In this document: positions 54,532 through 64,000 of the stretch, piece by piece | How the letters are laid out: each line of letters starts with the position of its first letter | Numbering within the stretch: position 1 is the first letter of the stretch | Assembly: GCF_022340605.1 (NCBI RefSeq) | Contig: NZ_JAJDNQ010000022.1 | Location: 16,244 to 80,243 of the forward strand | Reading direction: 5' to 3' | Length of the DNA stretch: 64,000 nt | Source of the DNA: Thiohalocapsa sp. | Lineage (GTDB): Bacteria; Pseudomonadota; Gammaproteobacteria; Chromatiales; Chromatiaceae | Notes under the pieces: generated by a model | What the model was told of the DNA's origin: nothing | The model's input: only the letters and a program-made list of their open reading frames with translations | Database searches by the model: none | Translations under genes and position numbers: made by a program

Positions 54532-56288
54532 GCCGCGGCCTCCAGCAGCCGCACCATGCGGCGGTAGGGGCCGTCCCGGGCCGTGAGCGTGGCGTGGTCG
54601 CCCTGCTCCACGACGCGCCCGCCGTCGATGACTAGGATGCGGTCGGCGTCGCGCACGGTGGCGAGCCGGTGGGCGATGACGAGCATACTGCGCCCGACGG
54701 CCAACGCGTCCACGGCGCGCTGCACCGCCGCCTCGCTGGCGGGGTCCAAGCTGGCGGTGGCCTCGTCCAGAACCACCAGCCGCGCGTCGCGCAGGAAGGC
54801 CCGGGCCAGGGCGATGCGCTGGATCTGCCCGCCGGAGAGACCGGCGCCGCGCTCGCCGACCTCGGTGTCGTAGCCGTTGGGCAGAGCTTCGATGAACTCC
54901 GCCGCGAAGGCGCGCTCGGCGGCGGCGCGCACCGCGGCGTCGTCGGCGTCGGGCTGGCCGAGGCGGATATTGTCGCGGATGCTGCCGGCAAAGAGCCGCG
55001 GGCTTTGCGGCACCCAGGCGAGGCGCCGGCGCCAGTCGTCCAGGTCCAGGTGATTCAGGTCCTGCCCGTCTACGAGGATGCGCCCTCGCGTCGGCCGCAC
55101 GAAGCCGAGCAGCAGGCTCGCCAGCGTGGTCTTGCCGGCCCCGCTCGGCCCCACCAGCGCGATGCGCTCGCGGGGTGCGATGCGCAAGCTGACGCCGGCG
55201 AGCGCCTCGCGGCCGGCCTCATAGCGGAAGTGGACATCCTCGAATTGCACCGCGAAGCGTGCGTCCGGCGGCAGCGGGGCGGGTGCGGACGGGCGCTCCG
55301 GCAGCGGCGTGTCCAGGATCGCCGCCAGGCGCTCGGCGGCGGCGATGGCCTCCATGCGGCCGTGGTAGTGGGTGCCGAGGCTGCGCAGGGGCAGGTAGAA
55401 CTCCGGTGCCAGCAGCAGCACGAAGAAGCCGGCGAAGAAGCTCACCTGCGGCGGGGTGAGCATATCCGGCACCGGCAGGTCCAGGTGGTAGAGCCGAAAG
55501 CCGATGAACACCGCGACGATGGCAATGCCGAGGGTGGAGAAGAACTCCAGCACGGCGGAGGTCAGGAAGGCGAGCCTGAGCACCTGCATGGTGCTGTGGC
55601 GGTAGTCGTCGGAAATCCGGGCAATCACGGCCGCCTCGCGCCGGCTGGCGTTGAAGAGCTTGAGCGTGGTGAGCCCCTGGATCACGTCCAGAAAGTGCGC
55701 GCCCATGCGCGCGAGTTGCTTCCACTGGCGCTGGTTCACGGACTCCACGCTCTGGCCGATCAGGATCATGAAGAACGGGATCAGCGGCGCCGTGAACAAC
55801 ATGACCAGCCCTGAAAGCCAGTCCAGCGGCATGACCACCAGCAGGATGGCGAGCGGGATCAGCATGGTGAGCGACATCGCCGGCAGGAAGCGGGCGTAGT
55901 AGTCCTGCAGGCCATCGATGCCACGGGTGAGGTCTTCCGACAGCGCACCACTGCGCTGGCCGGCGAGCCACGCCGGCCCCAGTGCCTGCATGTGCCGCAC
56001 CACGCGGTCGCGCAGGGCGAGCTTCACGGCGCCGGCGGCGCGGAAGGCGGTCTGCTCGCCGGCCCAGCTGATGCCGGCACGCAGCAGGAAGATGCCGAGC
56101 AGCGGCCAGAGCCAGGGTGCGACGGCCGTTAGACCGGCGCCGGCGAAGACCACCGCGTCGATAACGTGGGCAAGGAGCCAGGCCTGGAGGATGATCAGCA
56201 CGCCGCCGCCAAGGCCCAGCGCGACGGTGAGCCCGAGCCAGCGGGCGGCGAGGGACTTCTGGGCCTTCAGCAGGTCGCGGGCGGACAT
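54528..56288 (-). CDS. cydD: CydD, cysteine/glutathione ABC exporter subunit
   Basis: This is the partner half-transporter in the CydDC exporter. The ATG at 56288 starts SARDLLKAQKSLAARWL; the in-frame upstream ATG would read through the perfect palindrome at 56366-56413. Helices run to about residue 320 and the ATPase domain has Walker A GPSGAGKTT, LSGGQIQR and VLDEATASLD. At 586 aa it matches CydD. It is translationally coupled to cydC. The 22-bp-arm palindrome lies 78 bp upstream. Confidence 0.94.
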   Translation of the reverse strand: MSARDLLKAQKSLAARWLGLTVALGLGGGVLIILQAWLLAHVIDAVVFAGAGLTAVAPWLWPLLGIFLLRAGISWAGEQTAFRAAGAVKLALRDRVVRHMQALGPAWLAGQRSGALSEDLTRGIDGLQDYYARFLPAMSLTMLIPLAILLVVMPLDWLSGLVMLFTAPLIPFFMILIGQSVESVNQRQWKQLARMGAHFLDVIQGLTTLKLFNASRREAAVIARISDDYRHSTMQVLRLAFLTSAVLEFFSTLGIAIVAVFIGFRLYHLDLPVPDMLTPPQVSFFAGFFVLLLAPEFYLPLRSLGTHYHGRMEAIAAAERLAAILDTPLPERPSAPAPLPPDARFAVQFEDVHFRYEAGREALAGVSLRIAPRERIALVGPSGAGKTTLASLLLGFVRPTRGRILVDGQDLNHLDLDDWRRRLAWVPQSPRLFAGSIRDNIRLGQPDADDAAVRAAAERAFAAEFIEALPNGYDTEVGERGAGLSGGQIQRIALARAFLRDARLVVLDEATASLDPASEAAVQRAVDALAVGRSMLVIAHRLATVRDADRILVIDGGRVVEQGDHATLTARDGPYRRMVRLLEAAA

Positions 56289-56365
56289 GGGATGACGTAC
56301 TACCGGGGTGAGGAAGGGGATGCCGCGCGGCGGAGTGTAGAGAAGCCCCGGGCCCAGGTCCATCG

Positions 56366-56413
56366 ATCGAAATCGGCAGCGGGATCGTTGCCGATCCCGC
56401 TGCCGATTTCGAT
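56366..56413. repeat. Perfect 22-bp-arm inverted repeat upstream of cydD
   Basis: Arms beginning ATCGAAATCGGCAGC (56366-56387) and ending GCTGCCGATTTCGAT (56392-56413) are exactly complementary, separated only by TTGC. The RNA hairpin would be very stable on either strand. It lies between the lipocalin gene end and the cydD start codon. Confidence 0.92.
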
Positions 56414-56439
56414 ACGGCATCGCATTGGGGCAAGCGCGT

Positions 56440-56489
56440 AGGTCGGGCTGAGCGATAGCGAAGCCCGACGGCAGCGGCGTCGTCGGGCC
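56440..56489. repeat. GTCGGGCT..AGCCCGAC dispersed hairpin element
   Basis: GTAGGTCGGGCTGAGCGATAGCG is followed by AAGCCCGAC and then GTCGGGC, giving two overlapping alternative stems. The GTAGGTCGGGC part recurs at 61831-61914. Confidence 0.6.
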
Positions 56490-56583
56490 TCCTGGCGGTC
56501 GGCCGGATCTACGCGTTCACGCCGTTTGCCGTTCTGTGAGCCCCTGCGACAGCAGGAATGCGGCGCGCAAGCGCAACGGCGCC

Positions 56584-57135
56584 TCAGCCGGTCTCGTGCG
56601 GGCAGCGCTGGAGCTTGCTGGCGTCGTAGCCGACGGACTCGATGAACGCCTTCATCTTGTCGAATTCTGCGTCGCTGAATTCCGGCGTGCGGGACATGAC
56701 CCAGACGTAGTCGCGCTTGGCGCGGCCGATGACCGTGGTCTGGTAGTCGTCGTCGAGGTAGATGATGCGAAAGTCACCCTTGAACGGCCAGATGAACTGC
56801 ATGCCCCAGTGGGCGTTGGTCTCCTTGTTCAGCACGAAGCCCTTGGGGTGGTAGGTCTTGAGCGGCCCGTCGAAGCCGTCTTTGTTGAAGGTGAAGGTCG
56901 TCGCGATGGTGCCGTCCGGGTTGAGCTTGTAGCTCTCCACCGGGTTGTACGCCCCCTTCTCGACGAAGGTCGGGATGTTGGCCACCACGTACCAATCGCC
57001 CATGAAACGCTTCAGGTCCACGTACGGGACTGTCTCCATCGGTTCGCCTCCGCCTTCTACGCAGCCGGTGATGAGGATAAGCGCCAGCGCTGCCAGCAGG
57101 GCGGCGGCGCGGCGGTGAATGGGGTGCTGGCGCAT
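56584..57135 (-). CDS. blc: Outer-membrane lipocalin Blc
   Basis: Blc binds lysophospholipids or fatty acids at the outer membrane. The 183-aa protein has a lipoprotein signal ending LILITGC (Cys25) and the lipocalin first-strand motif FMGDWYVVANIP. Further structural features are the VSESYKLN-like strand VESYKLNPDG, the conserved YLDDDYQTTVIGR and the closing SRTPEF. It ends close to the CydDC leader and is followed on the same strand by two further envelope-related genes. Confidence 0.95.
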   Translation of the reverse strand: MRQHPIHRRAAALLAALALILITGCVEGGGEPMETVPYVDLKRFMGDWYVVANIPTFVEKGAYNPVESYKLNPDGTIATTFTFNKDGFDGPLKTYHPKGFVLNKETNAHWGMQFIWPFKGDFRIIYLDDDYQTTVIGRAKRDYVWVMSRTPEFSDAEFDKMKAFIESVGYDASKLQRCPHETG

Positions 57136-57161
57136 GGTCCGGGTTGCTCGCGTGCACCGCG

Positions 57162-57824
57162 TCAGAGGACGCGCCGGTAGATGATGCGCCTGCCTTTGCC
57201 GGTGTCGCTTTCCAGACCGACCCAGCCGAGCTCGTCGTTGTACCAGAGCTCAATGGTCAGCTCGTCGGTTCTCAGCGCATAGCGCTCTGCCGGTACCTGC
57301 CGGCCGGTCTCCACCTCGATGGTATCGCGCCCTTTCGGCTGCACGCGCACGGGTTCCAGGTCGCCTGTCTGCGGGTTCAGCAGCCGGGTGTTGCTGAGGA
57401 AATCCTTGTCCCAGTAGGCAAATGTCTTGAGGCAGCCGTCGGCGCGCTCGACGCCGTTGTTGCCCTGGACGCGGAAGCCGCCGTCTACGGACTCGCCGCT
57501 CACCGCATAGCGCTTGCCGTTGTCGTCGGTGCTGGCGTCGATGGCGGCGAGGCAGCCGTTGCGGAACACCTCGTTGCTCGTGTGCCGGTAGCGGTAGGCG
57601 TTGATGAATAGGAAGTCCACGTCGAAACTGGCTCGGCTGGTGACTCGCGTCGTGGCGCCGCTGTCGGCGATGCTGAAACGGTGCTCGCCGATGGGGCGAT
57701 CGTCCAGGTAGACCTGAAAGCGCAGTTGCTCCGCCGCGGGGGCGTTGCCTGCGCCAAGTACGCTGGCAAGCAGCGCGGCGGATGCTGCGCGTGGCAATCC
57801 GGTGTTGGCGAGTGATGGCGTCAT
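57162..57824 (-). CDS. Secreted DUF6134-like protein, unknown function
   Basis: I believe this matches the DUF6134 family, which is found with lipid-related genes, but I hold this loosely. The ATG at 57824 gives a cleavable signal (RAASAALLASVLGAGNAPAA) and a 200-residue beta-rich mature domain with RFQVYLDDRPIGEHRFSI and a repeated TxxRASFDVDFLF. It ends 26 bp before the lipocalin start on the same strand. The neighbours (lipocalin, DUF1295) suggest envelope lipid handling. Confidence 0.65.
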   Translation of the reverse strand: MTPSLANTGLPRAASAALLASVLGAGNAPAAEQLRFQVYLDDRPIGEHRFSIADSGATTRVTSRASFDVDFLFINAYRYRHTSNEVFRNGCLAAIDASTDDNGKRYAVSGESVDGGFRVQGNNGVERADGCLKTFAYWDKDFLSNTRLLNPQTGDLEPVRVQPKGRDTIEVETGRQVPAERYALRTDELTIELWYNDELGWVGLESDTGKGRRIIYRRVL

Positions 57825-57876
57825 CGGACAGACCTCGTTAGCGGGTGGCCCGCCGCAGAGGCGGGGCGCGGTGGAC

Positions 57877-58662
57877 TCAGGCATCGGCCGGCGCCTTCGG
57901 CGGCCCCGGAAAGAAGGCGTTGGTGCGGCGGATGTAGTCGCGGTAGGCAGGCCGGCGCTCGCCGATGTCCTTTTCCAGCAGCGCCACACCGGACACGCGC
58001 AGCAGCAGATAGGTCATCAGCACCGGAGCGATGATGGTCCACCAGGCGCCGGCGGCCGCTGCGAAGCCGTAGTAGGCCCACCACAGGCAGGCCTCACCGA
58101 AGTAGTTCGGGTGGCGGGTGTAACGCCAAAGCCCCGTGTCCAGCACCTTGCCGCGGTTGGCCGGGTCGGCCTTGAAGTGCGCCAGCTGCTGGTCGCCGAG
58201 GGCCTCGAAGCCGAAGCCCACGAGCCACAGGGCCACAGCCGCAAAGTCGAGCCACCCGAGCGGCGTTGCACCGAGCACGACGCCCAGCAGTGGCAGCGAG
58301 ATGATCCAGGCGAGGATCGCTTGAAGGGCGAAGACGATGTAGAAGCTCTTGTACCAGAACCCGGGCTCGTTGTCGGCGCGGATGGCCTGGTAGCGGCGGT
58401 CCTCCGGCTCGCCCCAGTTGCGTAGCGTGATGAACAGTGACAGCCGCACCGCCCAGACCGTCACCAGGAACAGCAGCAGGTAGGCGCGCTCGGCCAGCGC
58501 CGGCGCCAGCGCGATGTAGGTGATGGTCATCGCCAGGAAGAACAGTGACCACAACGAGTCGACGATGCTCACGTCGTGCTTGCGGATGCTCGCGAGCCAG
58601 GCGGCGACCGCCATCGCCAGTACGACCGCCAGACCGGCGGCGTAGATCTGCAAGTCAAACAT
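57877..58662 (-). CDS. DUF1295 (steroid 5-alpha reductase-like) membrane protein
   Basis: DUF1295 proteins share the fold of isoprenylcysteine or steroid reductases and are often grouped with lipid genes. The ATG at 58662 gives 261 aa with about six hydrophobic helices, and the family signature RYTRHPNYFGEACLWWAYYG and the C-terminal EKDIGERRPAYRDYIRRTNAFFPGPPK. The start has no strong ribosome binding site. The three minus-strand genes 56584-58662 look like one operon for a membrane lipid function, but no enzyme activity is established. Confidence 0.85.
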   Translation of the reverse strand: MFDLQIYAAGLAVVLAMAVAAWLASIRKHDVSIVDSLWSLFFLAMTITYIALAPALAERAYLLLFLVTVWAVRLSLFITLRNWGEPEDRRYQAIRADNEPGFWYKSFYIVFALQAILAWIISLPLLGVVLGATPLGWLDFAAVALWLVGFGFEALGDQQLAHFKADPANRGKVLDTGLWRYTRHPNYFGEACLWWAYYGFAAAAGAWWTIIAPVLMTYLLLRVSGVALLEKDIGERRPAYRDYIRRTNAFFPGPPKAPADA

Positions 58663-58975
58663 GGTCTGGCACCTCTGAGGACGCAGGCGAGTGCAAGCGG
58701 CAAGCACGGCGATGCGCGCCCTCATGCGCGCCCTGAAGCGGGGGCGTCACGGGCCGCGCTGTATTCGGTGTCGGATGATCGCTGTCCATTGACGGCATAG
58801 GGCGCACTGTGGTGTCGACCGAGTCCGGGCTCCTGGAATGCGCAAACATTGAGCAACACCCCATCCAACACAAGGGCGCAGCCCGCACGCTGATACCATG
58901 CAAAGTGTGCCGGCGTTGGTGCCGGCACGCCCAACGAATGCCAACCTGGCCAATGCCCTAGGAGAATTTGCTCAG

Positions 58976-59692
58976 ATGTATTCTCGACGATCCCGCGCCA
59001 CCCGGTTCGGTGCCGCCTCCCTGGCCCTGCTGGCGGCCACCGCCATTGCGCTCGCCGGCTGCGCCACCGACGAATTCGGCAACCGCCGACCGCTCACCGA
59101 GACCGAGGCCGGTGTCGCCATCGGCTCCGCGGCCGGGGCCGCGGCTGGTGCGCTGCTCGGCTCGCGCAGCGCGGATGCCGGCAAGGGGGCACTCATCGGC
59201 GTCGTCGGTGGCGCCATCGCCGGTGGTCTGGTGGGCAACTACATGGAGCGCCAGCGCCGCGACTTCGAGCGCGTGCTGGCGGATGAGATCGCCCGCGGCG
59301 ACATCCGCGTCGAGGCCCTGCCGGAGGACCGCCTGTTGGTGAGCATGACTAGCAGCACCGCCTTCGACGTCGATTCCACCACCATCAAACCCGGCTTCTA
59401 CAGCACGCTGGACAAGATCAGCGCCGTCGTGAACAAGTACGGCAAGACGCGGCTCGACATCGCCGGCCACACCGATAACACCGGTAGCGAGGCGTACAAC
59501 CAGGACCTGTCCGAGCGTCGCGCGGCGGCGGTGCAGTCCTACCTGCTGGCGGATCAGGTGATCCCGCAACGGCTCACCAGCGAAGGTTATGGCGAGTTGC
59601 GGCCCGTCGCCACCAATGACACCGAGTACGGCCGCACGCTGAACCGGCGCGTGGATATCACCATCACGCCCATCGTCTCCCAGACCAGCTGA
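58976..59692 (+). CDS. OmpA-domain outer-membrane lipoprotein with glycine-zipper
   Basis: This is a peptidoglycan-binding lipoprotein. The ATG at 58976 follows AGGAG and gives a lipobox ALAGC (Cys29). A glycine-zipper segment (GVAIGSAAGAAAGALLGSR...) spans about residues 44-95, and a Pal/OmpA C-terminal domain follows with IAGHTDNTGSEAYNQDLSERRA, where the Asp and Arg hold diaminopimelate. At 238 aa it resembles YiaD-type proteins. It is transcribed alone. Confidence 0.9.
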   Translation: MYSRRSRATRFGAASLALLAATAIALAGCATDEFGNRRPLTETEAGVAIGSAAGAAAGALLGSRSADAGKGALIGVVGGAIAGGLVGNYMERQRRDFERVLADEIARGDIRVEALPEDRLLVSMTSSTAFDVDSTTIKPGFYSTLDKISAVVNKYGKTRLDIAGHTDNTGSEAYNQDLSERRAAAVQSYLLADQVIPQRLTSEGYGELRPVATNDTEYGRTLNRRVDITITPIVSQTS

Positions 59693-59766
59693 CGGACCTA
59701 TCGGGTACGCTTGTGCCGGAGCTCGGGTACCTGGAGATTGGCGGATGCGCTTCGAGACTGTGAAAC

Positions 59767-60150
59767 TCAGCGCATCTCGCTGTAGCGCATCAGGTCGATC
59801 TGGCACACCGGCGTCAGGCGCAGCACATAATGCACACCCGGGTCGAGGATCACCCGTTGCTGGCAATTGTTGAAGCCGAGGTCGTAGCCGAAGCGGTACT
59901 CGCCGGGGTCGATGAGAAAGCTGAACTGCTGGCCCCAGCGCAACGCATAGACGCGCCGATCGTCGATGCTGAAGAGCATCGACGCTGGTGCGCCCCAGAG
60001 GGACTTGCTGCGCTGGACGATCACGCTCGCCGCGGGCTCCGACGATGTGAGCGGCGGCAGCGGGCCCATGCGGCCGCTGGCGCAGCCGGCGAGGCCCGTT
60101 GCCAGGCTGGCAGCGAGTAGCAGCATGGACGAGGTAGGGAAGCTTCGCAT
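59767..60150 (-). CDS. Small lipoprotein, unknown function
   Basis: A lipoprotein signal ends LATGLAGC (Cys23) from the ATG at 60150; the frame is open further upstream but only this start is compatible with export. The mature part of about 100 aa is beta-rich (SIDDRRVYALRWGQQFSFLIDPGEYRFGYDL) and contains two cysteines that may pair. I recognise no family. It faces the OmpA-like gene with about 75 bp between stops. Confidence 0.65.
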   Translation of the reverse strand: MRSFPTSSMLLLAASLATGLAGCASGRMGPLPPLTSSEPAASVIVQRSKSLWGAPASMLFSIDDRRVYALRWGQQFSFLIDPGEYRFGYDLGFNNCQQRVILDPGVHYVLRLTPVCQIDLMRYSEMR

Positions 60151-60371
60151 GGCGGGGCCTAAGACGATGTCAAGAAACCCGATTGCGCCGTCCGGGCGGG
60201 GTTGGGTCCTTGCGCGGCGCACCGGCAATGGTCAGCGGCCCGTGTCGGGCCGTCAAGCGCCGCGGGCTGGTGGGGCGCTGCCCGCGGCAAGGATGGAAGG
60301 TGCTGCGTGGGGCTTGGCCCCTCGGGGCGTTGCGCGCGGGATCGAGGGGGCTGGGCGAACTGGCGTGCGCG

Positions 60372-60842
<471 letters not shown>

Positions 60843-60965
60843 GGTTTGTTCGGTCTCTGGATGGGCCGGCAGTGGGCCGGCGTGGCCGGGTGTTCGGGGT
60901 TCAAGCCGCTCTGCACGCCAGGGACGCAGTGGGTTCGCGTGTCGGGTGCGTGCAGAGCGCTATGT

Positions 60966-61418
60966 TCAGGGAGCCCTGCCGGGGCCGCGCGCTGGCTCCG
61001 CGGCAGTGATCGATGGCGACGCCTGTGACTCCCGCCGCAGGCCTTCGGCCCAGTCCTCCATCGCCGCGTTGGCGATGGGCATGGGCGTCTCCATGAAGCT
61101 GATCACGAAGCCCTGGTCCGTCTCGGCGACGCCGATGGAGCGTGGCCGTACCGCCAGCATCTGGGCGCTCGGCAGCGAGATGCCGAAGCAGAAGATGATG
61201 TTCCTCGCGGCGCGGATGTCCGCGGCGACGTCACCCTCGGGCAGGCCGCGGGTGTGGGCGTAGTGATCGAACTCCGCGATGAACCGGGCGCAGCGGTGCG
61301 CCTCGATGCAGCGGCGAAAGTAGTTGCAGATGGCGTCGATGTCGGCGAGCTCGGTCTCGTCGCGGCCGAGCTCCATGATGAACAGGGGATATCTCTCCTC
61401 CAACAACGTCTGCTTCAC
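60966..61418 (-). CDS. Hypothetical protein adjacent to the NifX-like gene
   Basis: I do not recognise the family with confidence. The GTG at 61418 has GAGGA about eight bases upstream and starts KQTLLEERYPLFIMELGRDETELADIDAICNYF; the open frame to 61526 is not supported. The 150-aa product is soluble and alpha-beta. Two cysteines (NYFRRCIEAHRCARF) could be redox active or bind metal, and the C-terminal part is acidic and Met-rich. It lies 124 bp upstream of the NifX-like gene on the same strand and may act with it. Confidence 0.65.
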   Translation of the reverse strand: MKQTLLEERYPLFIMELGRDETELADIDAICNYFRRCIEAHRCARFIAEFDHYAHTRGLPEGDVAADIRAARNIIFCFGISLPSAQMLAVRPRSIGVAETDQGFVISFMETPMPIANAAMEDWAEGLRRESQASPSITAAEPARGPGRAP

Positions 61419-61963
61419 GGCAAGGATCCTCGGGCGGTCGGCGCCGTAACGGCGGACGCGGCCAAGCCGGCGTCCCGGTGCGCGCGGAATAGCGCGCATC
61501 TTGCCCGCAAGTGGTTGCCCCGACATTGAAATGCCTCAATGGCCCCACGCGCCGGCGGCGTCTAACGGGAGGGCTGAGGGCATTTTTGACGGCGCCGAGA
61601 CGCCGGACAAGGATCGATGCGCCGCCTACGGAGGCGGCAGCCGTGGCAGCGCTTGTGGTAGCGGCACGCTTGGTGCTGCAACCGGCGACAAGACAGCGCA
61701 CCATGCCCCGAGCAACTGCCAAGCGGCAGGCAACCTCTCTGCCGTCGTCGCGCCACCAAAGGCAGTGGCGCTCCCACGCCGGAGAGATTGGGCAAGTATT
61801 CGCGCTCGTCACCGACAAACGCGCTCTCTTGTAGGTCGGGCCGACGAAGGAGGCCCGACAATCAGGCGGTTATGTTGTGCGCCCTGTCGGGCTTCGCACC
61901 TCAGCCCGACCTACGACGGATTCTTGGCCAGTCTCCGGCGCGCCTGAGCCGTTCGAGATCCAC
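61419..61963. other. Intergenic region between the unknown gene and the FNR-like gene
   Basis: No gene is seen in these 545 bases. The GTAGGTCGGGC element occupies 61831-61914. Other open frames here are Arg/Pro-rich shadows. Confidence 0.5.
61831..61914. repeat. Dispersed element with GTAGGTCGGGC inverted ends
   Basis: An 84-bp element is bounded by GTAGGTCGGGC (61831-61841) and its inverse GCCCGACCTAC (61904-61914). An inner pair GCCCGACA (61853-61860) and TGTCGGGC (61885-61892) is also inverted, so nested hairpins are possible. A related sequence lies at 56440-56489. Confidence 0.75.
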
Positions 61964-62671
61964 TCAGTCCTCGGCGATGCGACGCAGGTTGGGGATGTCC
62001 AGCAGGAAGCTGTTGGGGCGCGACTCCACCAGCAGCCCCTCGCGCTTGAAGCCGGCGATGGTGCGGCTCGCGGTCTCGGTGGTGATGCCGAGCATCGCGC
62101 CCATGTCCTCGCGGCTGAAGAGCTCGCACTCGCTGGACTCACGGTCGCGCACCAGGCGCAGCAGCAGGCGCGCGACGCGCTGCCGGGCGGAGCCGGTGGA
62201 GAGCTCGGTGAGCCAGGCGTCGGCCTCGTTCAGCGCACGCTGCCAGCGCGACATCAGCTCCCGATGCAGGCCCGGATTGTCGCGGCTCAGGTTGCGCACG
62301 ACCCGTGTCGGGAAGCGGCAGACCTCGGAGCGCTGCAGGGCCACGGCGTCGTGGTGGTAGCCTTGGTCCAGGAGCGCTTCCAGGCCTAGCACGTCGGTGC
62401 TGCGCACGATGCGCACGATGCGCTGGCTGCCGTCCGGCAGGTACTGCACCAGCTTGATGGCGCCGGAGCGCACGGTGTACATGTGCTCGCCGACATCTCC
62501 GGTCTTGTACAGCGCCGTGCCCGGCTTCAGGTCGAACTGATCGATGGGGTCGTGGATCAGGTCGAAATCCTTCTCGTTCAGCCCGGCGAACAGCACCGAG
62601 GTGCGCAACGTGCAGTTGCGGCAATCGGCCTCACCGGCCCAGGCCTCACGCAGTGTCACGGACTTCACCAT
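61964..62671 (-). CDS. CRP/FNR-family transcription regulator, FNR-like
   Basis: The ATG at 62671 gives 235 aa with a cAMP-receptor-like effector domain and a C-terminal helix-turn-helix. The recognition helix carries Glu199, Ser202 and Arg203 (LGITTETASR), matching E. coli FNR and predicting TTGAT-type half sites. Two N-terminal cysteines (Cys17, Cys20 in ADCRNC) and a central Cys118 could hold a cluster, but the third N-terminal cysteine of E. coli FNR is not evident. It is therefore an FNR-like regulator whose oxygen sensing is uncertain. Control targets are unknown. Confidence 0.85.
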   Translation of the reverse strand: MVKSVTLREAWAGEADCRNCTLRTSVLFAGLNEKDFDLIHDPIDQFDLKPGTALYKTGDVGEHMYTVRSGAIKLVQYLPDGSQRIVRIVRSTDVLGLEALLDQGYHHDAVALQRSEVCRFPTRVVRNLSRDNPGLHRELMSRWQRALNEADAWLTELSTGSARQRVARLLLRLVRDRESSECELFSREDMGAMLGITTETASRTIAGFKREGLLVESRPNSFLLDIPNLRRIAED

Positions 62672-62959
62672 GTGGTCTCGAAACCTCGCACTGTACAATT
62701 GCAGTCCATAGACTGCCGATGATCGGCCATCCATAGCCGAGATCAGCACGGCAGCGCAAGACGCGGCTTCGCGGTGCCTCCGTTTTTCAGTAGCTCGTCG
62801 GCCACTGCAAACGGCGGGACGTCCTGTCCCGGGCGGGAAAGCTGCCCGCGCAGCGCTCCCTCAATGACAATTGTTGAAGTCTAAACGATTTCGTGTTCCG
62901 GTTGCCCGCTCGTGTGACCGCGCGTCAAGCTCCATGCCACCGTTGCCTGAGTCCCTCCC
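62672..62959. other. Intergenic region between the FNR-like regulator and uup
   Basis: Both genes point away from here. No hexamer pair stands out. A short AT-richer stretch (62690-62720) may serve the minus-strand gene. Confidence 0.4.

Positions 62960-64000
<1,041 letters not shown>

Noticed and set aside
61501..61947. 148-residue ORF in the gap before the FNR-like gene
   Set aside because: No start signal and no family features, and it crosses the dispersed hairpin element.

Overview
The window is a high-GC chromosomal segment of a gammaproteobacterium. A Tat-exported high-potential iron-sulfur protein (HiPIP), the msbA-lpxK-kdsB lipid A block, rne-rluC, ratA-ratB/bamE-fur, cydDC and an FNR-type regulator together suggest the order Chromatiales, probably an Ectothiorhodospiraceae-like (purple sulfur, sulfur-oxidising or halophilic) bacterium. 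That placement is inferred from gene content; no rRNA or tRNA gene was seen. I saw no prophage, transposase or CRISPR array. The non-coding gaps, however, are unusually rich in short tandem, palindromic and dispersed repeats.

Layout. 1-3.8 kb: a truncated CPA1 sodium/proton antiporter, a small unknown gene, a repeat-rich gap, an NlpC/P60 lipoprotein and HiPIP. 3.8-12.1 kb: a membrane protein, then rlmE-ftsH-folP-glmM, an NSS-type sodium symporter and ratA-ratB. 12.2-18.9 kb: bamE and fur (divergent), an L,D-transpeptidase, two orphan peptide-type ABC permeases, hypoxanthine phosphoribosyltransferase, a hemerythrin, methylthioinosine phosphorylase and an anchored Pro/Ala-rich protein. 19.2-29.3 kb: an envelope block of lolC-lolD, DUF2062, comEC, exbB-exbD, msbA-lpxK and kdsB. 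29.4-31.7 kb: small unknown genes, an OsmC-like protein, a possible antisense-strand small RNA and a tyrosine phosphatase. 31.8-35.1 kb: an overlapping minus-strand operon (sulfotransferase, GT4 glycosyltransferase, DUF2334 deacetylase). 35.3-46.9 kb: rne and, divergently, rluC-HAD-sppA; then maf (yceF), a YcgN-family gene, ogt-xerD, yajQ, dsbC and a PP2C phosphatase. 47-56.3 kb: mutS, REP-like repeats, a polyprenyl-phosphate sugar transferase and cydDC. 56.5-64 kb: lipocalin, DUF6134-type and DUF1295 proteins, an OmpA-like lipoprotein, a small lipoprotein, a NifX-like His-rich protein, an unknown protein, an FNR-like regulator and a truncated uup.

Function. Much of the segment serves the cell envelope: lipoprotein sorting (LolCD), lipid A assembly and export (MsbA, LpxK, KdsB), outer-membrane assembly (BamE), peptidoglycan remodelling, and probably a surface glycan or glycolipid (sugar transferase, GT4, sulfotransferase, deacetylase). 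A redox theme runs alongside it (HiPIP, hemerythrin, CydDC, FNR-like, DsbC, OsmC, Fur). From memory, the order lol-DUF2062-comEC-exbBD-lpxK-kdsB-ptp-rne-rluC-HAD-sppA-maf matches the Pseudomonas block. Here the sulfotransferase/GT operon lies where murB would be expected.

The best candidates for something undescribed are: an array of seven 11-bp repeats in the rne leader, a possible structured minus-strand small RNA at about 30.43-30.54 kb, the sulfotransferase-GT4-DUF2334 operon, a perfect 22-bp-arm palindrome before cydD, and an FNR-like regulator that keeps the FNR DNA-reading residues but lacks one expected cluster cysteine.
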